DNA from: JAYQKL01 sp049889535
GTDB taxonomy: Bacteria; Pseudomonadota; Alphaproteobacteria; RS24
Direction of reading: 5' to 3'
Length of the DNA stretch: 64,000 nucleotides
Assembly (NCBI GenBank): GCA_049889535.1
Contig: JBMHDF010000002.1
Location: 1-64,000, forward strand
Positions 9,345 through 16,802 of this stretch are shown piece after piece; the first letter of the stretch is position 1, and each line of letters opens with the position of its first letter. Position numbers and translations under genes: made by a program. Under the pieces are notes generated by a model. That model saw only the letters and a program-made list of their open reading frames with translations, did not search any database and was not told the origin of the DNA.

Positions 9345-9998
9345 ATGATGGATGATGCGGTAACATTTGCGCCTTATGATAGAGACAATGTGTATTTGTC
9401 GGCTCAACAACTTGGCTGCCAACGCGGCGGACGGCTGTTGTTTCAAAGGCTTGATTTTGAGCTAGAAGCCGGACAGGCAGCAGCGCTTACCGGCATGAAT
9501 GGGAGTGGCAAGACTTCTCTGCTCCGCATGATAGCGGGGTTGTTGCCCGTAGCAAGCGGCAAGCTAAAAACCCCGTCCAATATGTCAATGCATTATATTG
9601 CGCATCAAAGTGGCCTGTCGCCCCGCCTGACGGTGTCAGAGATTTTGAGCTTTTGGAAAAACTGGCTCAGTGTGGGGGCAAGTCAGGCTATGGGGGTCGA
9701 GGCGGCGTTGGCATATTTAGGGTTGGCCGCGCAGGCAGATTTTATGAGTGGGGATTTATCGGCAGGGCAAATGCGACGGCTGGCTTTGGCGCGTTTATTG
9801 GTTGCCCCGCGCCCAATTTGGTTACTTGATGAGCCAACTAACGCTTTAGACACCACCGCTCAAAAACAGTTGCAAAATTTAATTGAAAACCACCTTGATG
9901 CTAATGGGTTGGTGGTGATGGCCACGCATGACCAGCCACCTTATATAGGTCAAAACATTCAATTGCCGGAATTGGGAGGGCAGCTTCATGACGTCTAA
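9345..9998 (+). CDS. ccmA: Haem exporter ATP-binding protein CcmA
   Basis: ATPase of the CcmABCD complex that releases holo-CcmE for cytochrome c maturation. It has 217 residues with Walker A (GMNGSGKTS), the short signature LSAGQMRRLALARLL and Walker B (IWLLDEPTNALD), followed by the ATHD switch. The length fits CcmA, which is shorter than most ABC ATPases. A second Met follows the first, so 9348 is equally possible as start. It overlaps ccmB by 11 bases, implying coupling. This is the first gene of a ccmABCDG group; ccmE, ccmF and ccmH are not in the window and are usually elsewhere in this class. Confidence 0.93.
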   Translation: MMDDAVTFAPYDRDNVYLSAQQLGCQRGGRLLFQRLDFELEAGQAAALTGMNGSGKTSLLRMIAGLLPVASGKLKTPSNMSMHYIAHQSGLSPRLTVSEILSFWKNWLSVGASQAMGVEAALAYLGLAAQADFMSGDLSAGQMRRLALARLLVAPRPIWLLDEPTNALDTTAQKQLQNLIENHLDANGLVVMATHDQPPYIGQNIQLPELGGQLHDV

Positions 9999-10671
9999 TG
10001 GAGGTTCTTTTTCTCCTTTAATATATTTGCTGCGGCGAGATATTAAACTCAGTTTTCGTGGCAATAGCACTGGCTTGACACTTGGCTTTTTCTTTATTGC
10101 CCTAACTTTTATCCCTTTTGGTTTGGGCCCTGATTTGGCGCTTTTGCAAAAACTCGCGCCAGGCTTGTTATGGGTCGCTTTATGTTTGTCGGTTTTATTA
10201 TCGCTTGAACATATGTTCCAAGCCGATATAGAAGAGGGCGGTTTCGACCAGTTTTTGCTTTCGCCCGTGCCGCTTGAGCTAATTTGTTTCACCAAGGCTT
10301 TAGCGCATTGGGTGGCGGTGGCTTTGCCATTGGTTATTGTGTCGCCGCTGGGGGGGATTTTTCTCAATATTCGCCCGCAAGATATGTTCATTTTAATCAT
10401 GGTTCTGATGGCGGGTAGTTTGGCCTTGAGCTTTTTGGGCATGGTTGGGGCGGCTTTAGCGGCGAGCATAGTCCGTAGTGGATTTTTAGCGGCTCTTTTG
10501 GTAATGCCGCTTTATGTGCCAGTTTTGATTTTTGGTAGCACGGCATTGGCAAAAGCCTTTCAGGGTGGCGCTGTTGGGGCTGAGTTAACGCTTTTGATTT
10601 TAATGGGTCTTGCCGCAGGGTTTCTCACCCCGCTTGCCGCCGCTGCCGCATTGCGCGCCCGTTTAATGTAA
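9988..10671 (+). CDS. ccmB: Haem exporter permease CcmB
   Basis: Inner-membrane permease subunit of the CcmABCD complex, 227 residues with six hydrophobic segments. The family motifs FDQFLLSPVPLELI and the early LLRRDIKLSFR are visible. It overlaps ccmA by 11 bases and is followed by a 92-bp spacer before ccmC. That spacer contains an imperfect hairpin (about 10697-10732, CCTGC with GCAGG) without a T-tract, which may slow rather than end transcription. Confidence 0.93.
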   Translation: MTSNGGSFSPLIYLLRRDIKLSFRGNSTGLTLGFFFIALTFIPFGLGPDLALLQKLAPGLLWVALCLSVLLSLEHMFQADIEEGGFDQFLLSPVPLELICFTKALAHWVAVALPLVIVSPLGGIFLNIRPQDMFILIMVLMAGSLALSFLGMVGAALAASIVRSGFLAALLVMPLYVPVLIFGSTALAKAFQGGAVGAELTLLILMGLAAGFLTPLAAAAALRARLM

Positions 10672-10763
10672 GGCGCGCCATCATTATGAAGAATAAGACC
10701 TGCCACAATTTGCCGCTTTGGCGCAGGTTTGACACGAGTGAAAGAAGGATTTAAAGACGCAAT

Positions 10764-11501
10764 ATGTTTGGATATGCCAACCCCACAAAATTTATGCGAC
10801 TGGCCGCGTGCTTGCACCGCCCGTTATGGGGGTTGGCTTTTATCTTGCTCGGGATTGGGCTTTATATGAGCTTTACTGCGCCTGAAGATTATCAGCAAGG
10901 AACAACAGTTCGGATTATGTTTATTCATGTTCCAAGCGCATGGATGGCCTTATTTGGCTATAGCTTTGTGACCATAGCAAGCATAGCGGGGTTGATATGG
11001 CGTCACCCGCTTGGTCATTTTGCGGCGCGCGCTGCGGCACCTATTGGTGCTAGCTTCACTTTAATTTGCCTTATCACCGGTTCGCTTTGGGGCCAACCCA
11101 TGTGGGGCACATGGTGGGTGTGGGATGCAAGACTTACATCGGTCTTGGTGTTGTTTTTCATTTATCTTGGTTACATGGCGGTCTGGCGGGCGATTGATGA
11201 GCCCTTACAGGCAGCAAAAAGCGCAGCTATTCTTGCGATTGTTGGTTTTGTCAATGTGCCAATTGTCAAATTCTCGGTAGATTGGTGGAACACATTGCAT
11301 CAGCCAGCCAGCGTATCCAGATTGGCGGCACCCGCTATTCATGCAGATTTATTATGGCCCTTATTGGTGATGAGTGCGGCCTTTATGGCTTTGTTTTTTG
11401 CGCTTTGGATGACACGCGTGCAAACTGAAATCTGGCGCCAACGCGCTCGGGCGCGTCGGCTAGGCGTGGTTTTATTTCATGAAGAGCGTCAGCGCGACTA
11501 A
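10764..11501 (+). CDS. ccmC: Haem exporter protein CcmC
   Basis: Membrane protein that attaches haem to CcmE. The 245-residue product has six membrane helices and the tryptophan-rich haem-handling motif WGTWWVWDARLTS (about residue 115). Periplasmic His residues sit in the flanking loops (FIHVPSAWMA near 55 and WWNTLHQPAS near 175). It is followed after 11 bases by ccmD. The start ATG at 10764 is preceded by GAAAGAAGGA further upstream; a Met at residue 10 is a possible alternative. Confidence 0.94.
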   Translation: MFGYANPTKFMRLAACLHRPLWGLAFILLGIGLYMSFTAPEDYQQGTTVRIMFIHVPSAWMALFGYSFVTIASIAGLIWRHPLGHFAARAAAPIGASFTLICLITGSLWGQPMWGTWWVWDARLTSVLVLFFIYLGYMAVWRAIDEPLQAAKSAAILAIVGFVNVPIVKFSVDWWNTLHQPASVSRLAAPAIHADLLWPLLVMSAAFMALFFALWMTRVQTEIWRQRARARRLGVVLFHEERQRD

Positions 11502-11512
11502 GGGGGCAGATA

Positions 11513-11683
11513 ATGAGTTATGGATTTTTCATCACCACCAGCTATCTCGTCACTTTTGGGATTCTTGCGTGTTTGATAGGGGTGAGCGGGCGCGCCTATC
11601 GCGAAGAAAAAAACCGCCATTTTGCTTATGAAGCGCAACGTGCTGACAAGATGGCCGTTCAGAATGCCAATAAAAATGATTGA
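11513..11683 (+). CDS. ccmD: Haem exporter protein CcmD (small)
   Basis: A 56-residue protein in the CcmD slot between ccmC and ccmG. It has one N-terminal membrane helix (YLVTFGILACLIGV) followed by a charged tail (RAYREEKNRHF, then a Lys/Asn-rich end). That is the CcmD layout; the protein stabilises the CcmABC complex and helps release CcmE. A good ribosome site (AAGGGGGCAG) lies just before the ATG. Its TGA overlaps or abuts the start of the next gene. Confidence 0.88.
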   Translation: MSYGFFITTSYLVTFGILACLIGVSGRAYREEKNRHFAYEAQRADKMAVQNANKND

Positions 11684-12191
11684 GATGCCCAAAAGCTTTT
11701 TGCGCCTGTTGCCGCTTTTGATTTTCATTGGCTTGATTGCAATATTCGCAATCGGTCTGCAAAAGGGCGACCCATCAAAATTGCCGAGTGTTTTGCAGAA
11801 TCGGCCTTTGCCCGAATTCGAATTAGCTGATTTAACAAGCGAGCAAGTGCTAAACCGTGCGCCTGCCTTGATAAATATCTGGGCAAGTTGGTGCGCCCCA
11901 TGTCGAGAAGAACACCCGCTTTTAATGAAGCTTGCGGCGCAAAATATCCCTATTTTTGGGGTGAATTATAAAGATGACCCGCAAGCGGCAGCGCGGTTTT
12001 TAACAAATCTTGGCGACCCTTACGCGGCTTCTGGTTCTGATATTGATGGCACGCTGTCAATGAATTTAGGTGTTTATGGTGTGCCGGAAACTTTTGTCAT
12101 TGGGCCGCAAGGCACTATTTTATATCGTCATACGGGGCCATTAACCAAAGCGGTGATAAAAGATAAAATTATGCCAGTTTTTAATCCTTAA
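11676..12191 (+). CDS. ccmG: Thiol:disulfide interchange protein CcmG/DsbE
   Basis: Membrane-anchored periplasmic thioredoxin that reduces apocytochrome c or its chaperone during maturation. It has an N-terminal anchor (LLPLLIFIGLIAIFAI), a TlpA-like thioredoxin fold with active site WCAPC, the GVNYKDDP stretch typical of CcmG, and the cis-Pro motif GVPETF. The start is uncertain: ATG 11676 overlaps the ccmD stop and ATG 11685 lies just after it; longer forms upstream would overlap ccmD extensively. It is the last gene of the ccm group. Confidence 0.92.
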   Translation: MIEMPKSFLRLLPLLIFIGLIAIFAIGLQKGDPSKLPSVLQNRPLPEFELADLTSEQVLNRAPALINIWASWCAPCREEHPLLMKLAAQNIPIFGVNYKDDPQAAARFLTNLGDPYAASGSDIDGTLSMNLGVYGVPETFVIGPQGTILYRHTGPLTKAVIKDKIMPVFNP

Positions 12192-12239
12192 AAATCACGC
12201 ATGATAAACCGCACCACATAAGTCAGATTGGGAAGAGCA

Positions 12240-12821
12240 GTGTTTAAAGATAAATCACGAGATTATGAAACCGAAATGCGTTTTTCTAAGCGCAAAGCAG
12301 ATGGGGACGATATCCAGCGTCAGATTTGTGATACATGCGGTTTTATTAATTATGAAAACCCAAAAATTGTCGCGGGCGTGGTCGCGGTTTGGGAGCGTAA
12401 AATTTTAATGTGTAAACGCAATATTGAGCCGCGCAAAGGCTTTTGGACTTTGCCTGCTGGTTTTATGGAGCAGCGTGAAACCACGCAACAAGCTGCCGCG
12501 CGCGAAGCTTATGAAGAAGCGCGCGCAGATATTGAGGTTGGCGATTTATTGGCAATTTATAATATTGCGCGCATTTCACAGGTGCAGATTTTTTATCGCG
12601 GCAAGCTCACAAGCCCCCAGATTGAAGCGGGGCCTGAAAGTATGGAGGTTGGATTGTTTGATTGGGACGAAATCCCATGGGACGAGTTGGCCTTTCCAAG
12701 TGTTTATTGGGCGCTTCAATATTATCGAGAGACGCAAGCGCTGCATTATTTTCCGCCCGCCCGTGAGCCTGATGACTGGTTCAAAACGCCTGGTTTTGAA
12801 AACCTTGTCGGTGAAGCTTAA
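12240..12821 (+). CDS. Nudix hydrolase
   Basis: Soluble Nudix-fold pyrophosphohydrolase of about 193 residues. An N-terminal CDTCG pair followed by INYENPK resembles the zinc-ribbon-plus-Nudix arrangement of the NudC-like and ADP-ribose type enzymes, though only one Cys pair is present. The Nudix box runs GFMEQRETTQQAAAREAYEEA; the usual Gly after EE is replaced by Arg, as in some family members. The substrate cannot be read from the sequence. The GTG at 12240 has GGAAGAG five bases upstream and is preferred over a TTG at 12228. The stop overlaps that of converging ispZ in a TTAA shared by both strands. Confidence 0.85.
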   Translation: MFKDKSRDYETEMRFSKRKADGDDIQRQICDTCGFINYENPKIVAGVVAVWERKILMCKRNIEPRKGFWTLPAGFMEQRETTQQAAAREAYEEARADIEVGDLLAIYNIARISQVQIFYRGKLTSPQIEAGPESMEVGLFDWDEIPWDELAFPSVYWALQYYRETQALHYFPPAREPDDWFKTPGFENLVGEA

Positions 12822-13396
12822 GACGCATCCTGATCATCTGGTGATAAGTGATGGCGGGTCAGCAGACGAGTTTGTGCCAGCATAAAAATAAATGTAAGCG
12901 GAATATAAGCGAATACTTTAAAATTTACCCAATCATCTGTGCTGAGATTATGCCGCGCCCATTCATTTAGGCCCGCACAAAATATAAAGAAATATATCCA
13001 GCGTCGGGTTAAGATAAGCCAGCCTTCATCAGACAGGGGCAAGGCCGCGCCAATGAGCTTTTGCAAAAAGCTGATACGACAAGTCAAACCAAGCACCAAT
13101 ATGATGGCGGCAAAAACATAAATAATGGTGGGTTTGAGTTTGATAAATTTTTCATCTTGGAGGTAAAGCGTCAGGGTGCCGAAAAAGATTACTAATATAA
13201 GGCTGGTGACTTGCATTGGTGTTGGCCGCGACCCGCGCATAAAAACAGAAGCCATCGCAATGAGCATGGCGACCATAAACCCGGCTGTTGCGATAAAAAA
13301 CCCATCTTCAGCAGGGCGGCCCAACCATGTTGCGGCTTTGGCGTTTAATAATAAGAACACCAAAAGAGGGATAAAATCTTCCAAAAATTGCCGCAT
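12818..13396 (-). CDS. ispZ: Inner-membrane septation protein A (IspZ/YciB)
   Basis: Polytopic membrane protein of the YciB/IspZ family, implicated in septation and envelope integrity. It has 192 residues with about five hydrophobic helices. Family motifs are visible: FIPLLVFLLLN near the N-terminus, GTLTLYLQDEKFIKLKPTI in the middle, and LNEWARHNLSTDDWVNFKVF towards the end. The start at 13396 has GGAGA upstream and begins at the conserved MRQFLEDF; upstream frame extends into ftsY and is not believed. It lies 34 bases downstream of ftsY, a common alphaproteobacterial neighbour. Confidence 0.92.
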   Translation of the reverse strand: MRQFLEDFIPLLVFLLLNAKAATWLGRPAEDGFFIATAGFMVAMLIAMASVFMRGSRPTPMQVTSLILVIFFGTLTLYLQDEKFIKLKPTIIYVFAAIILVLGLTCRISFLQKLIGAALPLSDEGWLILTRRWIYFFIFCAGLNEWARHNLSTDDWVNFKVFAYIPLTFIFMLAQTRLLTRHHLSPDDQDAS

Positions 13397-13430
13397 CCGC
13401 CTGTCTCCATTTATATGTGTTTTGGGTGTT

Positions 13431-14354
13431 TTACTCGGCTGGCTCATCAAGCCCGACAAGCGCTTGGGCGAATTGACCAGCATTAAAACTTTGCAAATCC
13501 TCAGCCTGTTCGCCAACGCCGATAAAATAAATGGGCAAATCCAGTTTATCTGCAATCGCAACCAACACCCCACCGCGCGCTGTGCCGTCAAGCTTGGTCA
13601 TGATGAGCCCTGTTGTGGCTGCGGATTTTTGAAAAATTTCTGCTTGGCTGACCGCATTTTGTCCGGTTGTGGCATCTAATACAAGCAAGGAAGCATGCGG
13701 CGCTGTTGGGTCGATTTTTTGCAAAACCCGAATGATTTTTTCCAGTTCAGCCATTAGATTTTCATTGGATTGTAAACGTCCAGCCGTATCAATAATCAAA
13801 ATATCTGTTTGTTGAGCGCGCGCTTGCGTGAGCGCGTCAAAGGCTAATCCTGCGGCATCACCGCCTGGCTTGGTGGTGATGACAGGCACATTTGTGCGCT
13901 GACCCCAAATTTGCAGCTGTTCAATCGCCGCCGCTCGAAATGTATCCCCCGCCGCTAACATGACAGATTTGCCTTCGGCCAAATATTTTTGTGCCAATTT
14001 ACCAATGGTCGTTGTCTTGCCAGCCCCATTGACGCCGGTCATTAAAATAACAAAAGGGCTGGTGCTGGTAATATCAAGCGGCTGGCAAAGTGGCGCGAGT
14101 CTGTCAGCAATAATGCTCGCAAGATTTTCGCGCAGCTCTTCTTCGTTCATCTCGGCATTCATTTTTTGCTTACCTAAAATTTCAATAATTTCAGAACTTG
14201 CGCTCAAGCCTAAATCTGCAGAAATAAGGGCGTCCTCGAGTTCTGTTAGCATCTGTGCAGAAATGCGCTTGCCTGTAAAAATACTACCAATATTTTGACT
14301 GAGTTTTTGACTGCTACGGGTCAGGCCTGATTTAAGGCGGCGAAATAAACTCAT
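13431..14354 (-). CDS. ftsY: Signal recognition particle receptor FtsY
   Basis: SRP receptor GTPase that docks ribosome-Ffh complexes at the membrane. It has 307 residues with the N domain (about 1-90) and the G domain: G1 GVNGAGKTTTIGKLA, AAGDTFRAAA, DTAGRLQSNENL, TKLDGTARGG, and the closing GVGEQAEDLQSF. The acidic A domain present in E. coli FtsY is essentially absent, as is usual for short alphaproteobacterial forms. Its partner ffh lies about 2.5 kb away on the other strand. It follows mtaB by 14 bases in a dapF-mtaB-ftsY-ispZ unit. Confidence 0.97.
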   Translation of the reverse strand: MSLFRRLKSGLTRSSQKLSQNIGSIFTGKRISAQMLTELEDALISADLGLSASSEIIEILGKQKMNAEMNEEELRENLASIIADRLAPLCQPLDITSTSPFVILMTGVNGAGKTTTIGKLAQKYLAEGKSVMLAAGDTFRAAAIEQLQIWGQRTNVPVITTKPGGDAAGLAFDALTQARAQQTDILIIDTAGRLQSNENLMAELEKIIRVLQKIDPTAPHASLLVLDATTGQNAVSQAEIFQKSAATTGLIMTKLDGTARGGVLVAIADKLDLPIYFIGVGEQAEDLQSFNAGQFAQALVGLDEPAE

Positions 14355-14368
14355 ATCAGCACTCCAAC

Positions 14369-15658
14369 TTAAATAGGGTCGCCCATAAGGCGCTGGCCAT
14401 CATGACCGTTAATGATAAATTTTTGTATCGAGCCAGTCGCCAATGGTTTGTCGCCATCTGTCGCAAAGGTAATTTGCGCAAATGTTTCACTCCGGGCGAG
14501 ATTGGGTTTTTCGATAATCGCCGATAAAGTTTTGCCCGTTTGAGAGGCGAGCCATTTTTGTCGCACACCCGCCCCCGCTGCCCGCAATCTGGCGGCGCGG
14601 TCTTTAATCACCTCGCCAGAAACTTGCGGCATTTTTTCGGCTGGTGTGCCTGGCCGTTGTGAGTAAGGGAAAACATGCAACCAAACCAGTTCGCACTCCT
14701 CAACAAGGCGCAAAGAGTTTTCAAACATGTCATCCGTTTCAGTTGGAAAGCCCGCAATAATGTCAGCGCCAAACACAATATCAGGACGACGCCTTTTCAT
14801 ATCTTCGCAAAACGCGATGGCTTGTTCACGCGTATGGCGGCGTTTCATACGCTTTAAAATCATATTATCCCCCGCCTGTAAGGATAAATGTAGATGCGGC
14901 ATAACGCGCGGCTCTTCTACCACCATATCTAACAGCTTTGGCTCCAACTCAACAGCGTCAACAGATGACAGACGCAGGCGCATTAAGTCTGGAACATTTT
15001 TCAAAATGGCCTGTATCAGCACCCCCAATCCAGCTTCGCCAATATCTGCGCCCCAGCTGGTCATATCAACGCCAGTCAGCACAATCTCTTGATGCCCTTG
15101 CGCAACCAATTCCTGACAATCGCGCACCACTTCTGCAATTGGTGTTGAGCGCGAATTACCGCGCCCAAAAGGGATAATACAAAATGTGCAGCGATGGTCG
15201 CACCCGGTTTGCACTTGCACAAAGGCACGGGCGCGGGCTTGTTTGGGCGCGAGCGGGCGCGGCTGTGCTTGGGTCAAAGACATAATATCGCTAACCAGAT
15301 TTGCCGCATCTGTCACATAGCTCTGCGGCAAAAGTTTTTCTTCATTGCCAATCAGCTTGGTGACTTCAGGCATGGCTTCAAATTCTTTTGCATTGGTTTG
15401 CGCGGCGCAGCCGGTTACAAAAATAGGTCGTTCTGGGTTCGCTCTTGCTTCGCGGCGCACGGTTTGGCGCGCTTGGCGCACTGCTTCTGCCGTCACCGCA
15501 CAGCTATTAATAACCGTCGCATTGGTGATGCCAGCTTGGGCCATAGCAGTATCAATATAATCACCATCTAACGCATTTAAGCGGCAGCCGAAATTATGAA
15601 TGACTGGTTTTTTTGTGTCAGCTTCACTCATTTTGATTTTATTCTCATTCGCGCTCAT
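14369..15658 (-). CDS. mtaB: tRNA (t6A37) methylthiotransferase MtaB
   Basis: Radical-SAM enzyme that adds a methylthio group to t6A37 of tRNA. The 429-residue product has the N-terminal methylthiotransferase domain with NFGCRLN, INSCAVT and VTGCAAQ cysteines, then the radical-SAM triad in TGCDHRCTFCIIP (about 160), the GRGNSRS motif and a C-terminal TRAM-like segment. The NFGCRLN start separates MtaB from MiaB and RimO. It lies between dapF (4-base gap) and ftsY (14 bases), both on the same strand, so the unit is probably co-transcribed. A second in-frame Met at residue 10 is a possible start. Confidence 0.95.
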   Translation of the reverse strand: MSANENKIKMSEADTKKPVIHNFGCRLNALDGDYIDTAMAQAGITNATVINSCAVTAEAVRQARQTVRREARANPERPIFVTGCAAQTNAKEFEAMPEVTKLIGNEEKLLPQSYVTDAANLVSDIMSLTQAQPRPLAPKQARARAFVQVQTGCDHRCTFCIIPFGRGNSRSTPIAEVVRDCQELVAQGHQEIVLTGVDMTSWGADIGEAGLGVLIQAILKNVPDLMRLRLSSVDAVELEPKLLDMVVEEPRVMPHLHLSLQAGDNMILKRMKRRHTREQAIAFCEDMKRRRPDIVFGADIIAGFPTETDDMFENSLRLVEECELVWLHVFPYSQRPGTPAEKMPQVSGEVIKDRAARLRAAGAGVRQKWLASQTGKTLSAIIEKPNLARSETFAQITFATDGDKPLATGSIQKFIINGHDGQRLMGDPI

Positions 15659-15662
15659 CTCT

Positions 15663-16529
15663 CTAAAAGCTCAGCTGCCCGTCAAACTCAAATGCCACAG
15701 GCCCGCGCATGACAAAGGTGCTGGCGCCGGGCTGATAGCGAATGGTGATGATATCATGCTCATTACGGTCTGTGTTGAAAGGCGGCATGACATCAACCTC
15801 GGTTTGTTGCGCGCCATTAGGGTCACGCGTCACGCCCAATTCAATGGCCGCAATGGCAACCGCGCAGGCGCCAGTGCCGCAAGCTTGCGTTAACCCCGCC
15901 CCACGCTCCCATGTGTGGACCCCTAAAGTTGGGCGGTCAAATTGGCGAAACTGCTGCACAAAATTAATATTGGCACGATTGGGAAAGAGCTCGTGATGCT
16001 CCAGCTCGCTGCCATATTTTGACGCCATCCATTTGGTTTTTTTAGCTGCAAAAATAACCGCATGTGGGTTGCCCACATTGACCAAAAAAGCGGGTGGCAA
16101 GTCGGGGTGCAAAACCACGCCATTGGTTTTGCCAATATCTTCTGACAGCGGAATATCCTGCCAGCTAAATTTGGGCGCGGGCATGGTGACATTGACACGG
16201 TCAAGTTGTGTGGCGCAGTCTAGCTCGCCCGCTAATGTTTCAATGCGACAGCTCGCAAGCCCGTCTTTTTTGTTTAAATAAGCTGCGACTGCGCGTGTAC
16301 CATTGCCACAGGCTTCGACCTCGCCCCCATCTGCATTACGGATTTCGGCAAAGCAATCCCCATTGCCACGCGCCGGCCGAATAATCATAATCTGGTCACA
16401 CCCCATTGTTACAGGGTTATCCCTATCGGCAATGTTGCGAACTTGCGCCTGCGTTAAGTGCAGCTCATTTAAGCGGGCATCAAGCACAACAAAGTCATTG
16501 CCCAAACCATTCATTTTGGTAAAGGTCAT
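15663..16529 (-). CDS. dapF: Diaminopimelate epimerase
   Basis: Interconverts LL- and meso-diaminopimelate for lysine and peptidoglycan synthesis. Both catalytic cysteines are visible, in EACGNGTRA and QACGTGACA, the symmetric halves of the fold. The start at 16529 (MTFTKMNGLGNDF) aligns with the usual DapF N-terminus and gives 288 residues; Met codons at 16550 and 16565 would add 7 or 12 residues, and none has a convincing ribosome site. A TATACT at about 16571-16576, read on the minus strand, is a possible -10 element lying very close to these starts, so a short-leader mRNA is possible. It heads the dapF-mtaB-ftsY-ispZ group. Confidence 0.94.
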   Translation of the reverse strand: MTFTKMNGLGNDFVVLDARLNELHLTQAQVRNIADRDNPVTMGCDQIMIIRPARGNGDCFAEIRNADGGEVEACGNGTRAVAAYLNKKDGLASCRIETLAGELDCATQLDRVNVTMPAPKFSWQDIPLSEDIGKTNGVVLHPDLPPAFLVNVGNPHAVIFAAKKTKWMASKYGSELEHHELFPNRANINFVQQFRQFDRPTLGVHTWERGAGLTQACGTGACAVAIAAIELGVTRDPNGAQQTEVDVMPPFNTDRNEHDIITIRYQPGASTFVMRGPVAFEFDGQLSF

Positions 16530-16683
16530 TTGATTATTTGTATTTGTCATCTGCGCATTGCTCATAAGCAGTATATAAGCGGGATTTGGAACAATAGCCA
16601 GCCCCTCCTGACGATTTGGTTCTTGACTATTTGGGCTATTCAGCTTAATTTGCGCCAGCTTCCGTGAGAAGAGAAAATTTAAT

Positions 16684-16747
16684 TTGGTCCGGTTCAAGGG
16701 AACAGGATCACCACCCGACAACGATATTCGTCCTCGGGTGCATTTTT
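16684..16747 (+). ncRNA. Structured leader upstream of ffh (two hairpins, possible attenuator)
   Basis: Two adjacent hairpins lie 55-120 bases before ffh. Hairpin 1 (16684-16710) pairs TGGTCC with GGATCA (one G-U) around an inner GTTC/GAAC. Hairpin 2 (16712-16740) pairs CACCCGA with TCGGGTG and has an inner ACGA/TCGT, followed by CATTTTT. Hairpin 2 plus the T-run resembles an intrinsic terminator placed inside a 5' leader. From memory, a conserved RNA element upstream of ffh was reported in marine alphaproteobacteria related to Pelagibacter; whether this is that element I cannot test. It does not contain the 4.5S RNA core sequence. Confidence 0.45.
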
Positions 16748-16802
16748 GGTTGGTTTTAATGTTTCGAACGAAGCAGTAGAAATGAAATGGAATTTTTGAG
16801 AC

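Noticed and set aside
9879..10469. Minus-strand frame of about 196 codons over ccmA/ccmB
   Set aside because: Lys/Pro/Ser-rich shadow of the hydrophobic CcmB sequence.
16566..16802. 4.5S (SRP) RNA gene next to ffh
   Set aside because: Neither strand shows the conserved GGAAG/AGCAG core of the SRP RNA tip; only hairpins of a leader type are present.
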